Notes: generated by a model from the sequence alone, not told the origin. A stretch of DNA of 64,000 nt from Phycisphaerae bacterium (GCA_030425705.1 JAUHZU010000002.1:434001-498000); one strand, 5' to 3'; shown: positions 52,245 through 60,626, numbered from the stretch's first letter. A program made the numbers and translations.

Positions 52245-53360
52245 ATGCGTGTCGCGCTCGTCCATGAATGGCTGCAGGCCTTTGCCGGCTCGGAGAAGGT
52301 GCTCGCGGCGGTCGCGGAGCTCTACCCCGATGCGCCGATCCACGCCCTGGTGCATGAATCGTCCGGGTTCCGGGGCACGCCGATCGAGGGCCGTGACATC
52401 CGCACCACGGCGCTGCAGAACATCCCCGGCGGTCGGCGGTTCCGCCCGCTGTTCCTCCCGTGGATGCCCTGCCTCATCGAGACGCTGGACGTGCGCGGGG
52501 CCGAGGTGGTCTTTTCCTCCAGCCACTGCGTCGCTAAGGGCGTGCTCACCCGGGCCGACCAATTGCACATCAGCTACGTCCACACACCGATGCGCTACGC
52601 ATGGGACCTGACGCACGAGTATGTCGCGTCGCTGGCCGGCATCAAGGCGGTCGCCCGCCCGTTCGTGCGGATGCAGCTGCACAAGCTCCGCCAGTGGGAT
52701 GCGCTCAGCGCGATGCGCGTCGACCACTACCTCGCCAACTCGAAAACCGTCGCGCAGCGCATCGCCAAGACCTACCGCCGCGAGGCGACGGTGATCTACC
52801 CGCCGGTGGATGTCGAGCGCTTTGACGCGACCCAATCACGTGAGGGCTTCTACCTCGTCGTATCGCGGATGGTGCCGTACAAGCGGGTGGAGCTGGCGGT
52901 GGAGGCGTTCGCGCAGTCGGGGCTGGAGCTGGTGGTGATCGGCGACGGGCCGGGCATGGCACGCTGCCGGGCGCTGGCGGCGGGACGGGCGAACATCAAG
53001 CTGCTGGGCGCGGCCGACGACGCGGTGGTGGTGGACCACATGGCCCGTTGCCGGGCGCTGGTCTTCGCGGCGGACGAGGACTTCGGGATCACGCCGGTCG
53101 AGGCGATGGCTGCCGGGGCCCCGGTCGTCGCGCTGGGCCGGGGCGGCACGGGCGAGACGGTGGTGGACGGGCGGACGGGCGTGCATTTCGATGAACAAAC
53201 GGTCGCCTCGCTGTCGGAGGCGGTTAGAGTAGTAGAGCGGGAGCACGGCGGGTTCGACCCCGCGGCCATCCGTCGACACGCCGAGGGCTTCTCCCGCCAG
53301 CGGTTCCAGGACGAGATCAGCCAGTACGTCGAGCAGGCATGGGAACGGTTCCACCAGTGA
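52245..53360 (+). CDS. Glycosyltransferase, GT4 (WbaZ-like)
   Basis: 371-aa GT4 enzyme similar to WbaZ/WcaJ-neighbour mannosyl- or rhamnosyltransferases: VALVHEWLQAFAGSEKVLAAVAELYPDAPIHALV, ISYVHTPMRYAWDLTHEY, NSKTVAQRIAKTYRREATVIYPPVDVERF, YLVVSRMVPYKRVELAVEAF, and the donor site ALVFAADEDFGITPVEAMAAGAPVVALGRGGTGETV. The motif 'HTPMRYAWD' is typical of this subgroup. Followed by the initiating sugar-phosphate transferase with a 22-nt overlap, so they are co-expressed. Confidence 0.9.
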   Translation: MRVALVHEWLQAFAGSEKVLAAVAELYPDAPIHALVHESSGFRGTPIEGRDIRTTALQNIPGGRRFRPLFLPWMPCLIETLDVRGAEVVFSSSHCVAKGVLTRADQLHISYVHTPMRYAWDLTHEYVASLAGIKAVARPFVRMQLHKLRQWDALSAMRVDHYLANSKTVAQRIAKTYRREATVIYPPVDVERFDATQSREGFYLVVSRMVPYKRVELAVEAFAQSGLELVVIGDGPGMARCRALAAGRANIKLLGAADDAVVVDHMARCRALVFAADEDFGITPVEAMAAGAPVVALGRGGTGETVVDGRTGVHFDEQTVASLSEAVRVVEREHGGFDPAAIRRHAEGFSRQRFQDEISQYVEQAWERFHQ

Positions 53361-54961
53361 CGCAGCCAGGCGAGCGGACCCCGGCGATGGGCGGAGGCGA
53401 CACGGGCGGGCCCGGCGTCGGCGCGGCGATGCGGACGAACCACGCCGCCGTCCAGGCCTTCCTTAACCGCGACCAGAACCCACGCGAACAAACCGCCGAC
53501 CGCGCCGCGGAGCACCCTGCGTCGACGGGCCGCCACGACGTGCCGATCCTGATCCAGGGCAAGCCCAACCGGGTGAAGGCGCTGCTGCTCCTTGCCGACG
53601 CGCTGGCGGTGTCGTCGGCGTATGTCACGGCGGTCTACGGCTACTGGCTGGCGGGCGGGCAGTACCACCCGGCGTTCTACCTCCGCGTCGGCTGGCCGTT
53701 CCTACTGATCCTTGTGCTCGGCTGCGCGTTCAACAAGCTCTACGCCTCGGTCATGCTCCCCCCCGCCGACGAGCTCCGCCGGCAATTCACCGTCGCCACG
53801 CTTGGCTACCTCATGGCCGCGGCGGCGACGTTCCTCTCCGCGCAGTCCACCACCTTCTCCCGCGGGGTGCTGCTGCTCGCCTGGGCGTTTACGCTCGTCG
53901 CCCTGCCCTCGTTCCGCGGGGTCGTGCGATACCTCTTTATGCGCAGGCCCTGGTGGGGCCGGCCCGTCGTCATCCTCGGCGGCGGCGCGGCGGCGCAGGG
54001 CGTTATCCAGCGGCTGCTCCGCCAGCCGGCGCTCGGGCTCCGGCCCGTCGCGGTGCTCGACGACGCGCGCGAGCCGGGCAGCACCGTGGCCGGCATCCCC
54101 GTCGCCGGCGGGTACGAAGACGCGGCCGACCTCTCCGAGCACCTGCACATCCGCTTCGCCATCCTCGCCCAGGCCGACCTCGACCCGTCGCGTGCCGAGC
54201 GGCTCATGTTCGACCTCAGCCAGGCGTTCGACCGGCTGATGGTTGTCCCGCAGATCGCCGGGTTCTCCAGCTTGTGGGTCTCGGCCGTGGACATGAACGG
54301 CGTGCTCGGGCTGCAGGTCCGCCACCGCCTGCTGAACCCCGGCCGGCGGGCGCTGAAGCGCGCCCTCGACCTGCTGCTCATCACCCTCGCCGCCCCGCTG
54401 CTGCTGCCGCTGTTCGCCGGCATCGCCCTGGCGATCAAGCTCGACCCGACCGGCGGCAAGGGCCCGGTCACCTACCGCCAGCAGCGCCTCGGCCGGGGCG
54501 GGCGGCACTTCACCATCGTCAAGTTCCGCTCGATGGTCCCCGACGCCGACGCGAAGCTTGCCGAGTATCTCGACGCCCACCCCGAGCTGCGCGACCAGTG
54601 GGAAAAGGACCACAAGCTCAAGGACGACCCCCGCATCACCCGCGTCGGCCGGTTCCTGCGCAAGACCAGCCTCGACGAGTTCGCGCAGCTCCTCAACGTC
54701 GTCACCGGCGACATGTCCCTGGTCGGCCCGCGCCCGATCGTCGACGAGGAGGTCGCGAAGTACGGTCGGGTCTTCGAGCTGTATAAGCAGGTGAGCCCGG
54801 GCATCACCGGCATCTGGCAGACCTCCGGCCGGAACGATGTCAGCTACGACGAGCGCGTCCGCATGGACACCTACTACGTCCGCAACTGGTCGGTCTGGCT
54901 GGACATCTCGCTCTTGACCAAGACGATCATGACGGTGCTGGTGCGCCGCGGGGCGTACTAA
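53339..54961 (+). CDS. Undecaprenyl-phosphate sugar phosphotransferase (WbaP/polyprenyl glycosylphosphotransferase)
   Basis: Initiating enzyme of a Wzy-dependent type polysaccharide: loads a sugar 1-phosphate on undecaprenyl phosphate at the inner membrane. 540 aa: N-terminal cytoplasmic tail, four to five membrane helices (about residues 80-200), a Rossmann-like CoA-binding-type domain (RPVVILGGGAAAQGVIQRLL) and the C-terminal catalytic domain (RALKRALDLLLITLAAPLLLPLF, FTIVKFRSMVPDADAKL, TRVGRFLRKTSLDEFAQLLNVVTGDMSLVGPRPIV). Start uncertain: ATG 53339 or GTG 53357, the latter giving the GTGA overlap seen elsewhere in this locus. Confidence 0.9.
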   Translation: MGTVPPVTQPGERTPAMGGGDTGGPGVGAAMRTNHAAVQAFLNRDQNPREQTADRAAEHPASTGRHDVPILIQGKPNRVKALLLLADALAVSSAYVTAVYGYWLAGGQYHPAFYLRVGWPFLLILVLGCAFNKLYASVMLPPADELRRQFTVATLGYLMAAAATFLSAQSTTFSRGVLLLAWAFTLVALPSFRGVVRYLFMRRPWWGRPVVILGGGAAAQGVIQRLLRQPALGLRPVAVLDDAREPGSTVAGIPVAGGYEDAADLSEHLHIRFAILAQADLDPSRAERLMFDLSQAFDRLMVVPQIAGFSSLWVSAVDMNGVLGLQVRHRLLNPGRRALKRALDLLLITLAAPLLLPLFAGIALAIKLDPTGGKGPVTYRQQRLGRGGRHFTIVKFRSMVPDADAKLAEYLDAHPELRDQWEKDHKLKDDPRITRVGRFLRKTSLDEFAQLLNVVTGDMSLVGPRPIVDEEVAKYGRVFELYKQVSPGITGIWQTSGRNDVSYDERVRMDTYYVRNWSVWLDISLLTKTIMTVLVRRGAY

Positions 54962-55006
54962 CGCCGTTGTCAACACTGTTGTTGTTCGCAATCCGGAGGC
55001 CCGGTC

Positions 55007-55422
55007 ATGAAACGATCACAGTTTGCATGCCTCATGCTGCTCGACCTGGCCTTGCAATCGGGTGCGGTACAAAACCACCTCAAAGGAACCGGACCCAAGG
55101 GATCGCATCGCCAAGCGGCAAGTACCTGCTTTACGCCCCCATTGAGCCACAGACGACAGACCCTAGATATGACGGCTACACCGCATGGACGGTAACGATT
55201 ACCGATGTCAACGGACAGGTCCTGTATCGGGATGAAGACTCGAAGATGCTCGGGCACTTCTCGATCTACTGGGGGTGGGACGACCAGGACCGTGCCTGGG
55301 TTTACAACTCCGACGATGGTCGTATCTGGCGGTGGGAGCAGACGGGCGAAGGATGGCAAAAAATAGAGTCGCGGCGGAACGATGGGACTCCGGATTGGGT
55401 GCTCCCCGATTATGCGCGGTGA
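55007..55422 (+). pseudogene. Frameshifted small lipoprotein gene
   Basis: The ATG at 55007 has GGAGG 7 nt upstream and begins MKRSQFACLMLLDLAL, a normal lipoprotein signal, but continues in a nonsense frame. The other frame reads LAIGCGTKPPQRNRTQGIASPSGKYLLYAPIE onward to the stop at 55422 and includes a beta-rich domain (WTVTITDVNGQVLYRDED; FSIYWGWDDQDRAWVYNSDDGRIWRWEQT). Inserting one G after 55054 joins both frames at a good lipobox (LALAIGC). So either a broken gene or a sequencing error. The intact protein would be about 138 aa. Function unknown. Confidence 0.7.
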
Positions 55423-55984
55423 TCTCATGCCAGATACACCTCGCTAGGTTAGATAAGAACGATTGTTGGCCGTTTGCTCCAACCCCCGTCAGTATTCTGG
55501 TTTGTTTGACTGGGCCGGGAATACAAACCGATCCCCGGCGATTAGTGCGGGCGGACGGCCCTTTGCCGTGATCCTGATGCAGACCTCCCCCGCTCAATCC
55601 GCCCGCGCGTGCCCGCGCCCCCGCTGTGACCAGCGGGACGTGCTGCACGCGCACCTCAACGGCATGGGGCTCACGCTGTTCTAGCGACACCCACGCCCGA
55701 TCCAGCCGCAGGCCCGCCCGGCCGCTGCGCACACCCCCTGGGGTGATGCGTCGGCGCTGTGCGGCCTGAGCGCTCGACGGGGACACCCTTATCAACACAA
55801 CCGCCTGCGCCCGGCAGCCGAACGGCCGCGGCGATCGCGTGATCGCCCAAGCCGCGGCAGGCGGTGCGTCTCTCTTGACCCGGGGCGGCGGCTGTCACCC
55901 GCCGCCCCCGGCCCCCCGGCCGCGCGGTCGCCGCACGGCCATATTCACCCTCTTTTTCAACCCCACCGACAAGGAATCTCAGCG
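55423..55984. other. Intergenic region without convincing gene
   Basis: 562 nt. A 35-codon ORF (55577-55684) lacks a ribosome-binding site or promoter. Two hairpins are visible: GGCGATC/GATCGCC near 55826 flanked by CCGCGG copies, and a 10-bp stem GGGGCGGCGG/CCGCCGCCCC at 55882-55908 without a T-run. The second lies 77 nt before the YHS gene and may belong to its leader. Confidence 0.5.
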
Positions 55985-56884
55985 ATGTCTCTTTTCTCAA
56001 TCAAGCACCTGACCGTCGCCACCTGCCTGCTCATCGGCTCCGCGCCCGGCGGGCTCGCGTTCGCGGAAGAACCCGCGGCCCCCGCGGCCTGCAATGTCGA
56101 TGCCCACGGCGTGGCGCTGGGCGGGTACGACCCGGTCGCCTACTTCCCCGAGGCCGGCAACACCCCGCGCGTCGGCCGGCCGGAGCTGGCCATCCCCTAC
56201 CGCGGCGCGACCTACTACTTCGCGGACCAGGACAACTTCGACCGGTTCCTCCGCAACCCCGACAAGTACGTGCCCGCCCACCACGGGTACTGCGCCTTCG
56301 GCACGTCGATCGGCGAGACGTTCGACATAGACCCCGAAGCGTTCCTGGTCGAGGACGGCCGGCTGTACGTCTTCCTCCGCAACGACGAGGTGGACGCCCG
56401 CTCGCTGTGGATCGAATCCGACGGCGAGGCGCGCGCAAAGGCCCAGGCCATGACCGGCGGATCGGACGACACGCCGGACGACGACCGCACGACCCACCGC
56501 GCGGCCACCGGCGGCACGCTGGGCGCGGCGGGGTACGACCTGGTCGCCTACTTCCCCGAGGGCGGCAGCACGCCCCGCCCGGGCCTGGCCCGCTACGCGG
56601 TGGTGTACCGGGGCATCACCTACCGGTTCGCCTCCGACGAGCACCGCCGGCTCTTCGAGCAGGACCCGCTGCGCTACCTGCCGCGCTTCGGCGGCTGGTG
56701 CGCCTTCGGCATCTCCGTCGATGCCGAGCTCGCGATCGACCCCACGTCGTTCGTCGTGATGGACGACCGGCTCTACCTGTTCTTCCAGAACGAGGACACC
56801 GACGCCCGCGCACTGTTCCTGGAAGACCCCGCATCCGCGTGCGCGGTCGCCGAGGACAAGTGGCACGCCCAGCACGGCGAGTAA
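55985..56884 (+). CDS. Secreted protein with two tandem YHS domains
   Basis: 299-aa exported protein. After a signal peptide (LTVATCLLIGSAPGGLAFA) there are two copies of a YHS-like domain: LGGYDPVAYFPEAG...YYFADQDNFDRFLRNPDKYVPAHHGYCAFGTS (about residues 47-140) and LGAAGYDLVAYFPEGG...YRFASDEHRRLFEQDPLRYLPRFGGWCAFGIS (about 178-270). Each ends in 'DP..F.V.D.RLY.F.(R/Q)N'. YHS domains are small metal-associated modules found in copper and heavy-metal proteins; each copy here keeps a single Cys (YCAFG, WCAFG). Paired copies within one protein are unusual. Followed by a small membrane protein gene. Confidence 0.85.
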   Translation: MSLFSIKHLTVATCLLIGSAPGGLAFAEEPAAPAACNVDAHGVALGGYDPVAYFPEAGNTPRVGRPELAIPYRGATYYFADQDNFDRFLRNPDKYVPAHHGYCAFGTSIGETFDIDPEAFLVEDGRLYVFLRNDEVDARSLWIESDGEARAKAQAMTGGSDDTPDDDRTTHRAATGGTLGAAGYDLVAYFPEGGSTPRPGLARYAVVYRGITYRFASDEHRRLFEQDPLRYLPRFGGWCAFGISVDAELAIDPTSFVVMDDRLYLFFQNEDTDARALFLEDPASACAVAEDKWHAQHGE

Positions 56885-56970
56885 CCCCCGACTCCTTCTC
56901 CCGCGCCCGGCGGCGGGTGCCGCCGGACGCATTCCCTTTTCTCTCCAACCTTCCTGCATGGAGCACCCCC

Positions 56971-57351
56971 ATGGACCCCCGATTCGTGACCAAAAAGATC
57001 CACGCGTTCCTTGACTACCCCGTTGCCCTGGTCCTGCTGGCCGCGCCGTTTCTCCTGGGGCTCGGCGCGTCGCACCCGCTGGCGCTCTGGCTGAGCGTCG
57101 TCATCGGCGTAGCAGCGCTGGCGCTGACGCTCCTGACCGACCACATGCTGGGCGTCGTCCGTGTCCTGCCGTACGCCGTACACCTCGCGGTGGACGCCGC
57201 GGTCGGCGTGGTGTTTGTGTCGGCCCCGCTGCTGCTGGGCTTCGAGGGCCTGGACCTGGTGTACTACCTCGCCAACGGCGCGGCGGTGCTCACGGTCGTC
57301 TCCTTGCACAAGCCCGAGGCCGCGGCGCACGGCCGGGCCCTCGCGGCTTGA
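56971..57351 (+). CDS. Small membrane protein (SPW-repeat-like)
   Basis: 126-aa inner-membrane protein with four hydrophobic helices (VALVLLAAPFLLGLG; LALWLSVVIGVAALALTLLTD; LAVDAAVGVVFVSAPLLLGF; LVYYLANGAAVLTVVSL). The repeated 'APxLLGF/LG' after a helix resembles SPW-repeat proteins of unknown function. GGAG precedes the ATG. Directly downstream of the double-YHS gene (86 nt) and ended by a strong terminator, so a two-gene operon. Confidence 0.75.
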   Translation: MDPRFVTKKIHAFLDYPVALVLLAAPFLLGLGASHPLALWLSVVIGVAALALTLLTDHMLGVVRVLPYAVHLAVDAAVGVVFVSAPLLLGFEGLDLVYYLANGAAVLTVVSLHKPEAAAHGRALAA

Positions 57352-57367
57352 CCGCCCCGCTGTTTTG

Positions 57368-57400
57368 CACACGGCGGCTCAGCGGCCGCCGTGTGTTTTC
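57368..57400 (+). terminator. Rho-independent terminator
   Basis: 11-bp perfect stem CACACGGCGGC/GCCGCCGTGTG, 6-nt loop, followed by TTTT. It ends the YHS/membrane-protein operon and isolates the riboswitch transcription unit. Confidence 0.9.
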
Positions 57401-57484
57401 AGGCGCAGAGGCCTGGGGTGGCCGTACGGTCGGGCAGGCACCGCGCATCAAAACATCCGACCATCCGGATAAACGGATTGAATG

Positions 57485-57513
57485 TTGACGCCGCTTCCTG
57501 CACCCGCTACCCT
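57485..57513 (+). promoter_or_regulatory. Sigma-70-type promoter TTGACG-17-TACCCT for the riboswitch operon
   Basis: TTGACG at 57485-57490 and TACCCT at 57508-57513 with a 17-nt spacer; the start of transcription would be near 57520, just before the riboswitch. Confidence 0.75.
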
Positions 57514-57528
57514 GCGCGCTCACACCCC

Positions 57529-57745
57529 CAGGTGCCCGCGCCTCGGCCTTGCCCGCCGAGCTGCGGGTGAAAAGGGAAGTGGGGTGAGCCGACGGGCCGT
57601 GGATGGCTGGCCTGTTCGGTGACTCCCCCGCGGTCGCGCCGCCGTAAACGGGCCTGCGCCGTGTCGAAGATGCCGCTGGGCCGCCTGCAACGGGCGGCTT
57701 GGGAAGGCCGACACGGACCGCCCGGAGCCGGAAGACCTGCCTGTG
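57529..57745 (+). ncRNA. Cobalamin (B12) riboswitch
   Basis: All landmark elements appear in order: TGAAAAGGGAA (57568-57578), GGTGACTCC (57618-57626), the CGCGGTCGCGCCGCCGTAA stretch that matches GCGG-CCCGCCACTGTAA, GCCGCTG for GCCACTG (57672-57678), GGGAAGGCC (57701), and the B12 box AGCCGGAAGACCTGCC (57726-57741), which matches the consensus at nearly all positions. Binding of a cobalamin would control the downstream PEP-CTERM gene. Between the box and the start codon, GGCCCC/GGGGCC (57810-57828) abuts the Shine-Dalgarno GGGAG (57829-57833), suggesting translational control by sequestration. Confidence 0.9.
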
Positions 57746-57840
57746 GCCCCGGTGTTCGGGGCGTGGGGTGACCGTGCCCGTGCCGCGACGGCCGGGCGTG
57801 TTCCCAGCGGGCCCCCGCGATTGGGGCCGGGAGTATTTTC

Positions 57841-58512
57841 ATGTTGTTTTCGGATGGTCTGGGTCGTGGCGCCGCGCGCGCCGGGGTGTTTGCGTGGGTG
57901 CTGGGTGCGTCGGCGGCGCTGCCGTGCACGGCGGAGGTCGTGTCCTTCGCGGGGTACGACATCGAGGTCGATGCGTCGGTCGGCAGCGGCGCGAACACCA
58001 CGGTGCTTGTCGTGGACTGGGACACCTTCGGCGGGCCGTACGCCTCGCCGTCCCACGCTTTCCTCTACCGGTGGGATGGCGACGCGACGGTGCTCGACCT
58101 GCTCACCGCGTTCCAGGACGACGGCGTGTTCAGCTTTACCGCCGGCTTCGGTGGCGGGTTTCTCTTCAACCTCACCTACACCGATGCCGACGGCGACACC
58201 CACACCAACCCCGTCGATGGCAACTGGGAACTCGCCTCGGGCACCCACCCGCTGGGCGTCTGGGAGGGGTTCGACCTGACCAACCCCGACTGGGCGTTCA
58301 GCGTGCTGGGCATCGATGAAGAGCCGCTCGCGGACGGGCAGTTCGAGGGCATCAACGCGGTGTTCTTCGACCCGGACAACAACTTCGAGCGTGTGGGATC
58401 GCCGCTGAGTGTGCCGATTGTGCCCGAGCCGGGGACCGCGGCGCTGATTGCGTGTGGTGTGCTGCTGTTTGGCCGCCGCGTCAAACGCGGCGGGGGCTTG
58501 CACGCGTTATGA
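57841..58512 (+). CDS. PEP-CTERM secreted protein under B12 riboswitch
   Basis: 223-aa exported protein: signal (VFAWVLGASAALPCTAEVV), then a compact domain FAGYDIEVDASVGSGANTTVLVVDWDTFG ... SHAFLYRWDGDATVLDLLTAFQ and EGFDLTNPDWAFSVLG, and the exosortase tail IVPEPGTAALIACGVLLFGRR. The domain pattern (VGxGxNxxxLVVDW...YRWDG..T..D.L) recurs in secreted proteins of planctomycetes and related phyla; I believe such proteins are often found next to cobalamin riboswitches, but I cannot verify it here. GGGAG lies 7 nt before the ATG. A cobalamin-binding or cobalamin-uptake role is an inference from the riboswitch. Confidence 0.8.
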   Translation: MLFSDGLGRGAARAGVFAWVLGASAALPCTAEVVSFAGYDIEVDASVGSGANTTVLVVDWDTFGGPYASPSHAFLYRWDGDATVLDLLTAFQDDGVFSFTAGFGGGFLFNLTYTDADGDTHTNPVDGNWELASGTHPLGVWEGFDLTNPDWAFSVLGIDEEPLADGQFEGINAVFFDPDNNFERVGSPLSVPIVPEPGTAALIACGVLLFGRRVKRGGGLHAL

Positions 58513-58556
58513 AGTCCACCGATGCCATTGGGGGACCGCCGCGTATGACGCGGCGG
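58473..58556 (+). repeat. Twin identical-stem hairpins in and after the PEP-CTERM gene
   Basis: CCGCCGCG-N5-CGCGGCGG occurs at 58473-58493 (inside the 3' end of the coding region) and at 58536-58556 (intercistronic), with different 5-nt loops. May modulate expression of the downstream pseudopilin gene or protect the mRNA. Confidence 0.5.
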
Positions 58557-58592
58557 CTATTCCCGTTCGTTCACGACGACGGGTTCTAGACG

Positions 58593-59378
58593 ATGACACG
58601 TCATGCACAACAAACGGCACACGGGTTCTCGCTGATCGAGGTGCTCGTGGTGGTGTCGGTGGTCGCGCTGCTGGTGGCGGTGCTGCTGCCGGCCCTGGGC
58701 GCTTCGCGTCGGGCGGCGCGGGCGTCGGTGTGCCTGAGCCACCAGCGGCAGTGCGGCACGGCGCTCTTGAACTACGCGTCCGAGCACGACGGCCGGCTGA
58801 TGCCGTTCGGCGTGTCGGAGGACGGAGGCGTGCGGTGGTGGTTTGGTTACGAGACGGGCGGCCCGGGCACGGGCGCGGGGCGGCCGCTGGACCCGACGCG
58901 TGGCCCGCTGGCGGCGTACCTGGGCGAGGACATCGCCGAGGCGTTGGCGTGCCCGGCGTTCCCGCGGCAGGACCCGGGGTTTGTTGCGAAGTTCGAGCGG
59001 TCCTCGGCGCATTATGGTTACAACGGCGGGCTCGTCTGGCCGTTCCCGCTGGGACGGCCGGCCGAGACGCTACAGGCCGTGGACCAGCCCGCGCGGGTCT
59101 TCGCCTTCGCCGACGCGGTGCACCAGGACTTCGACCCCGCCCGGTTCTACGAGCCGCACGCGGTGTCGTACCGCCGGCCCGGGCGCGTCACGGGGGCCGG
59201 GCACTTCCGACACGCCGGCCGGGCTAACCTCGTGTACCTCGACGGCCACGCCGCGCCGCTCGCGCCGCCGGCAGGCGAGACGGTCTGGCTGGAGATCGCC
59301 GGGTCGCCGGTGGTGAATGTCGATTCGGACGACGGCCCGGGGACGCGCTACGGGTTTGCGACGTGGACGCGGGATTAG
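58593..59378 (+). CDS. Type II/IV pseudopilin-like protein (H-X9-DG type)
   Basis: 261-aa prepilin-like protein. The class III signal [26 protein letters not shown] has the cleavage G|FSLIE with Glu at +5 and the hydrophobic helix of pilins. The C-terminal [17 protein letters not shown] is the H-X9-DG motif of planctomycete pseudopilins (DUF1559-like). The globular part has CPAFPRQDP and an HYGYNGG segment. Second gene of the B12-riboswitch unit, 80 nt after the PEP-CTERM gene. Such pseudopilins may build a short pseudopilus for uptake or secretion across the outer membrane. Confidence 0.85.
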   Translation: MTRHAQQTAHGFSLIEVLVVVSVVALLVAVLLPALGASRRAARASVCLSHQRQCGTALLNYASEHDGRLMPFGVSEDGGVRWWFGYETGGPGTGAGRPLDPTRGPLAAYLGEDIAEALACPAFPRQDPGFVAKFERSSAHYGYNGGLVWPFPLGRPAETLQAVDQPARVFAFADAVHQDFDPARFYEPHAVSYRRPGRVTGAGHFRHAGRANLVYLDGHAAPLAPPAGETVWLEIAGSPVVNVDSDDGPGTRYGFATWTRD

Positions 59379-59494
59379 GTTTGGTGTTCGGAGTTGGGGC
59401 GCGGTGTGCAGTGCGCGGTTTGGGAATACAACAGGGCCGTGCACGGTTGCTTCATGCACCCCAACCCCCCATCCACAGCTTCCCCCTACCCCGC

Positions 59495-59500
59495 TACAAT
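59495..59500 (+). promoter_or_regulatory. -10 element TACAAT, 9 nt before trxB ATG
   Basis: CGCTACAAT followed by 9 nt and the ATG at 59510; leader of a few bases at most. It separates trxB from the riboswitch unit. Confidence 0.5.
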
Positions 59501-59509
59501 CCCCCGACC

Positions 59510-60535
59510 ATGACAATCACCGATCTGCCTACCGAGAAAGTCGTCATCATTGGTTCCGGCCCCGCGGGGTGGACGGCGGCGATCTACGCCGCACGCGCCT
59601 CGCTCAACCCGCTGGTGTTTGCCGGCCGGTCCGCCGGGTCGCTGCTCGCCGGCGGGCAGCTCATGCTCACGACCGAGGTCGAGAACTACCCCGGCTTCCC
59701 CGAGGGCGTGACCGGCCCGGAGATGATGCAGAAGTTCTTCGAGCAGGCCGCGCGCTTCGACACCCGCGTCGTCACCGACGAGGGGCCGAAGGCCGGCAAG
59801 GACATCAGCGGCAAGCTGTTCTCGATCTTCCAGGACGTCGCGTCGGTGGACCTGTCCAAGCGGCCGTTCCACGTGAAGGGCGACGGCGGGTACGAGGTCC
59901 TGGCCGAGTCGGTCATCATCGCGACGGGGGCGAAGGCGAACTGGCTGGAGCTGGAGAACGAGCAGCGGCTGGCGAAGTCCGGCGGCGGGGTGAGCGCGTG
60001 TGCGGTGTGCGACGGCGCGCTGCCGATGTTCCGCGACGCGGAGCTGGGCGTCGTCGGTGCCGGCGATAGCGCGGTCGAGGAGGCGACGTATCTCACCAAG
60101 TTCGCGAGCAAGGTGCACATGTTCGTCCGGCGGGACGCGATGCGGGCGAGCAAGATCATGGCCGAGCGGGCCCTGAACCACCCCAAGATCCAGATGCACT
60201 GGCACACCGAGGTCACCGACGTGCTGGGCGACGACAAGATCACCGGCGTGAAGCTGATCAACAACCAGACCCAGGAGGAGCGCGAGCTGCCGCTGGGCGG
60301 GCTCTTCCTCGCGATCGGGCACACGCCCATCACCGGGTTCCTCGACGGCCAGCTCGACCTGGACGACGCGGGCTACCTCAAGCTCAAGGACCCGTACCGC
60401 TCGACGACCAACATCGAGGGCGTGTTCGCGGCCGGAGACGTGTCCGACCACGTGTACCGCCAGGCGGTCACCGCCGCGGGCATGGGTTGCAAGGCGGCGA
60501 TCGACGCGGAACGCTGGCTGGCCGAGCAGGAGTAA
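59510..60535 (+). CDS. trxB: Thioredoxin reductase
   Basis: NADPH:thioredoxin oxidoreductase, 341 aa, a dimeric FAD protein. FAD site: [20 protein letters not shown]; redox dithiol in [11 protein letters not shown] (CAVC); NADPH site: [27 protein letters not shown]; second FAD motif [27 protein letters not shown]. Complete catalytic motifs and the usual order. It keeps thioredoxin reduced in the cytoplasm. A small insert ([23 protein letters not shown]) in the FAD domain is longer than in E. coli TrxB. Confidence 0.95.
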   Translation: MTITDLPTEKVVIIGSGPAGWTAAIYAARASLNPLVFAGRSAGSLLAGGQLMLTTEVENYPGFPEGVTGPEMMQKFFEQAARFDTRVVTDEGPKAGKDISGKLFSIFQDVASVDLSKRPFHVKGDGGYEVLAESVIIATGAKANWLELENEQRLAKSGGGVSACAVCDGALPMFRDAELGVVGAGDSAVEEATYLTKFASKVHMFVRRDAMRASKIMAERALNHPKIQMHWHTEVTDVLGDDKITGVKLINNQTQEERELPLGGLFLAIGHTPITGFLDGQLDLDDAGYLKLKDPYRSTTNIEGVFAAGDVSDHVYRQAVTAAGMGCKAAIDAERWLAEQE

Positions 60536-60626
60536 ACCCGCTCGGCCGCCGGGCCTCATAGGACGAACGTCGAGCCGGTCCACGGCGTACCATGGGGCGG
60601 AACCCTCTTCCTCATGTGAGCCCGTG

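Noticed and set aside
53241-53270. GGTTCGA-type sequences (near 25374 and 53250) as tRNA T-arms
   Set aside because: They lie inside coding sequence and lack matching acceptor, D and anticodon stems.
55275-55684. Short ORFs of 98, 73 and 35 codons in the 55.3-55.7 kb gap
   Set aside because: No ribosome-binding site, promoter or recognisable motif; part of the first overlaps the lipoprotein pseudogene.
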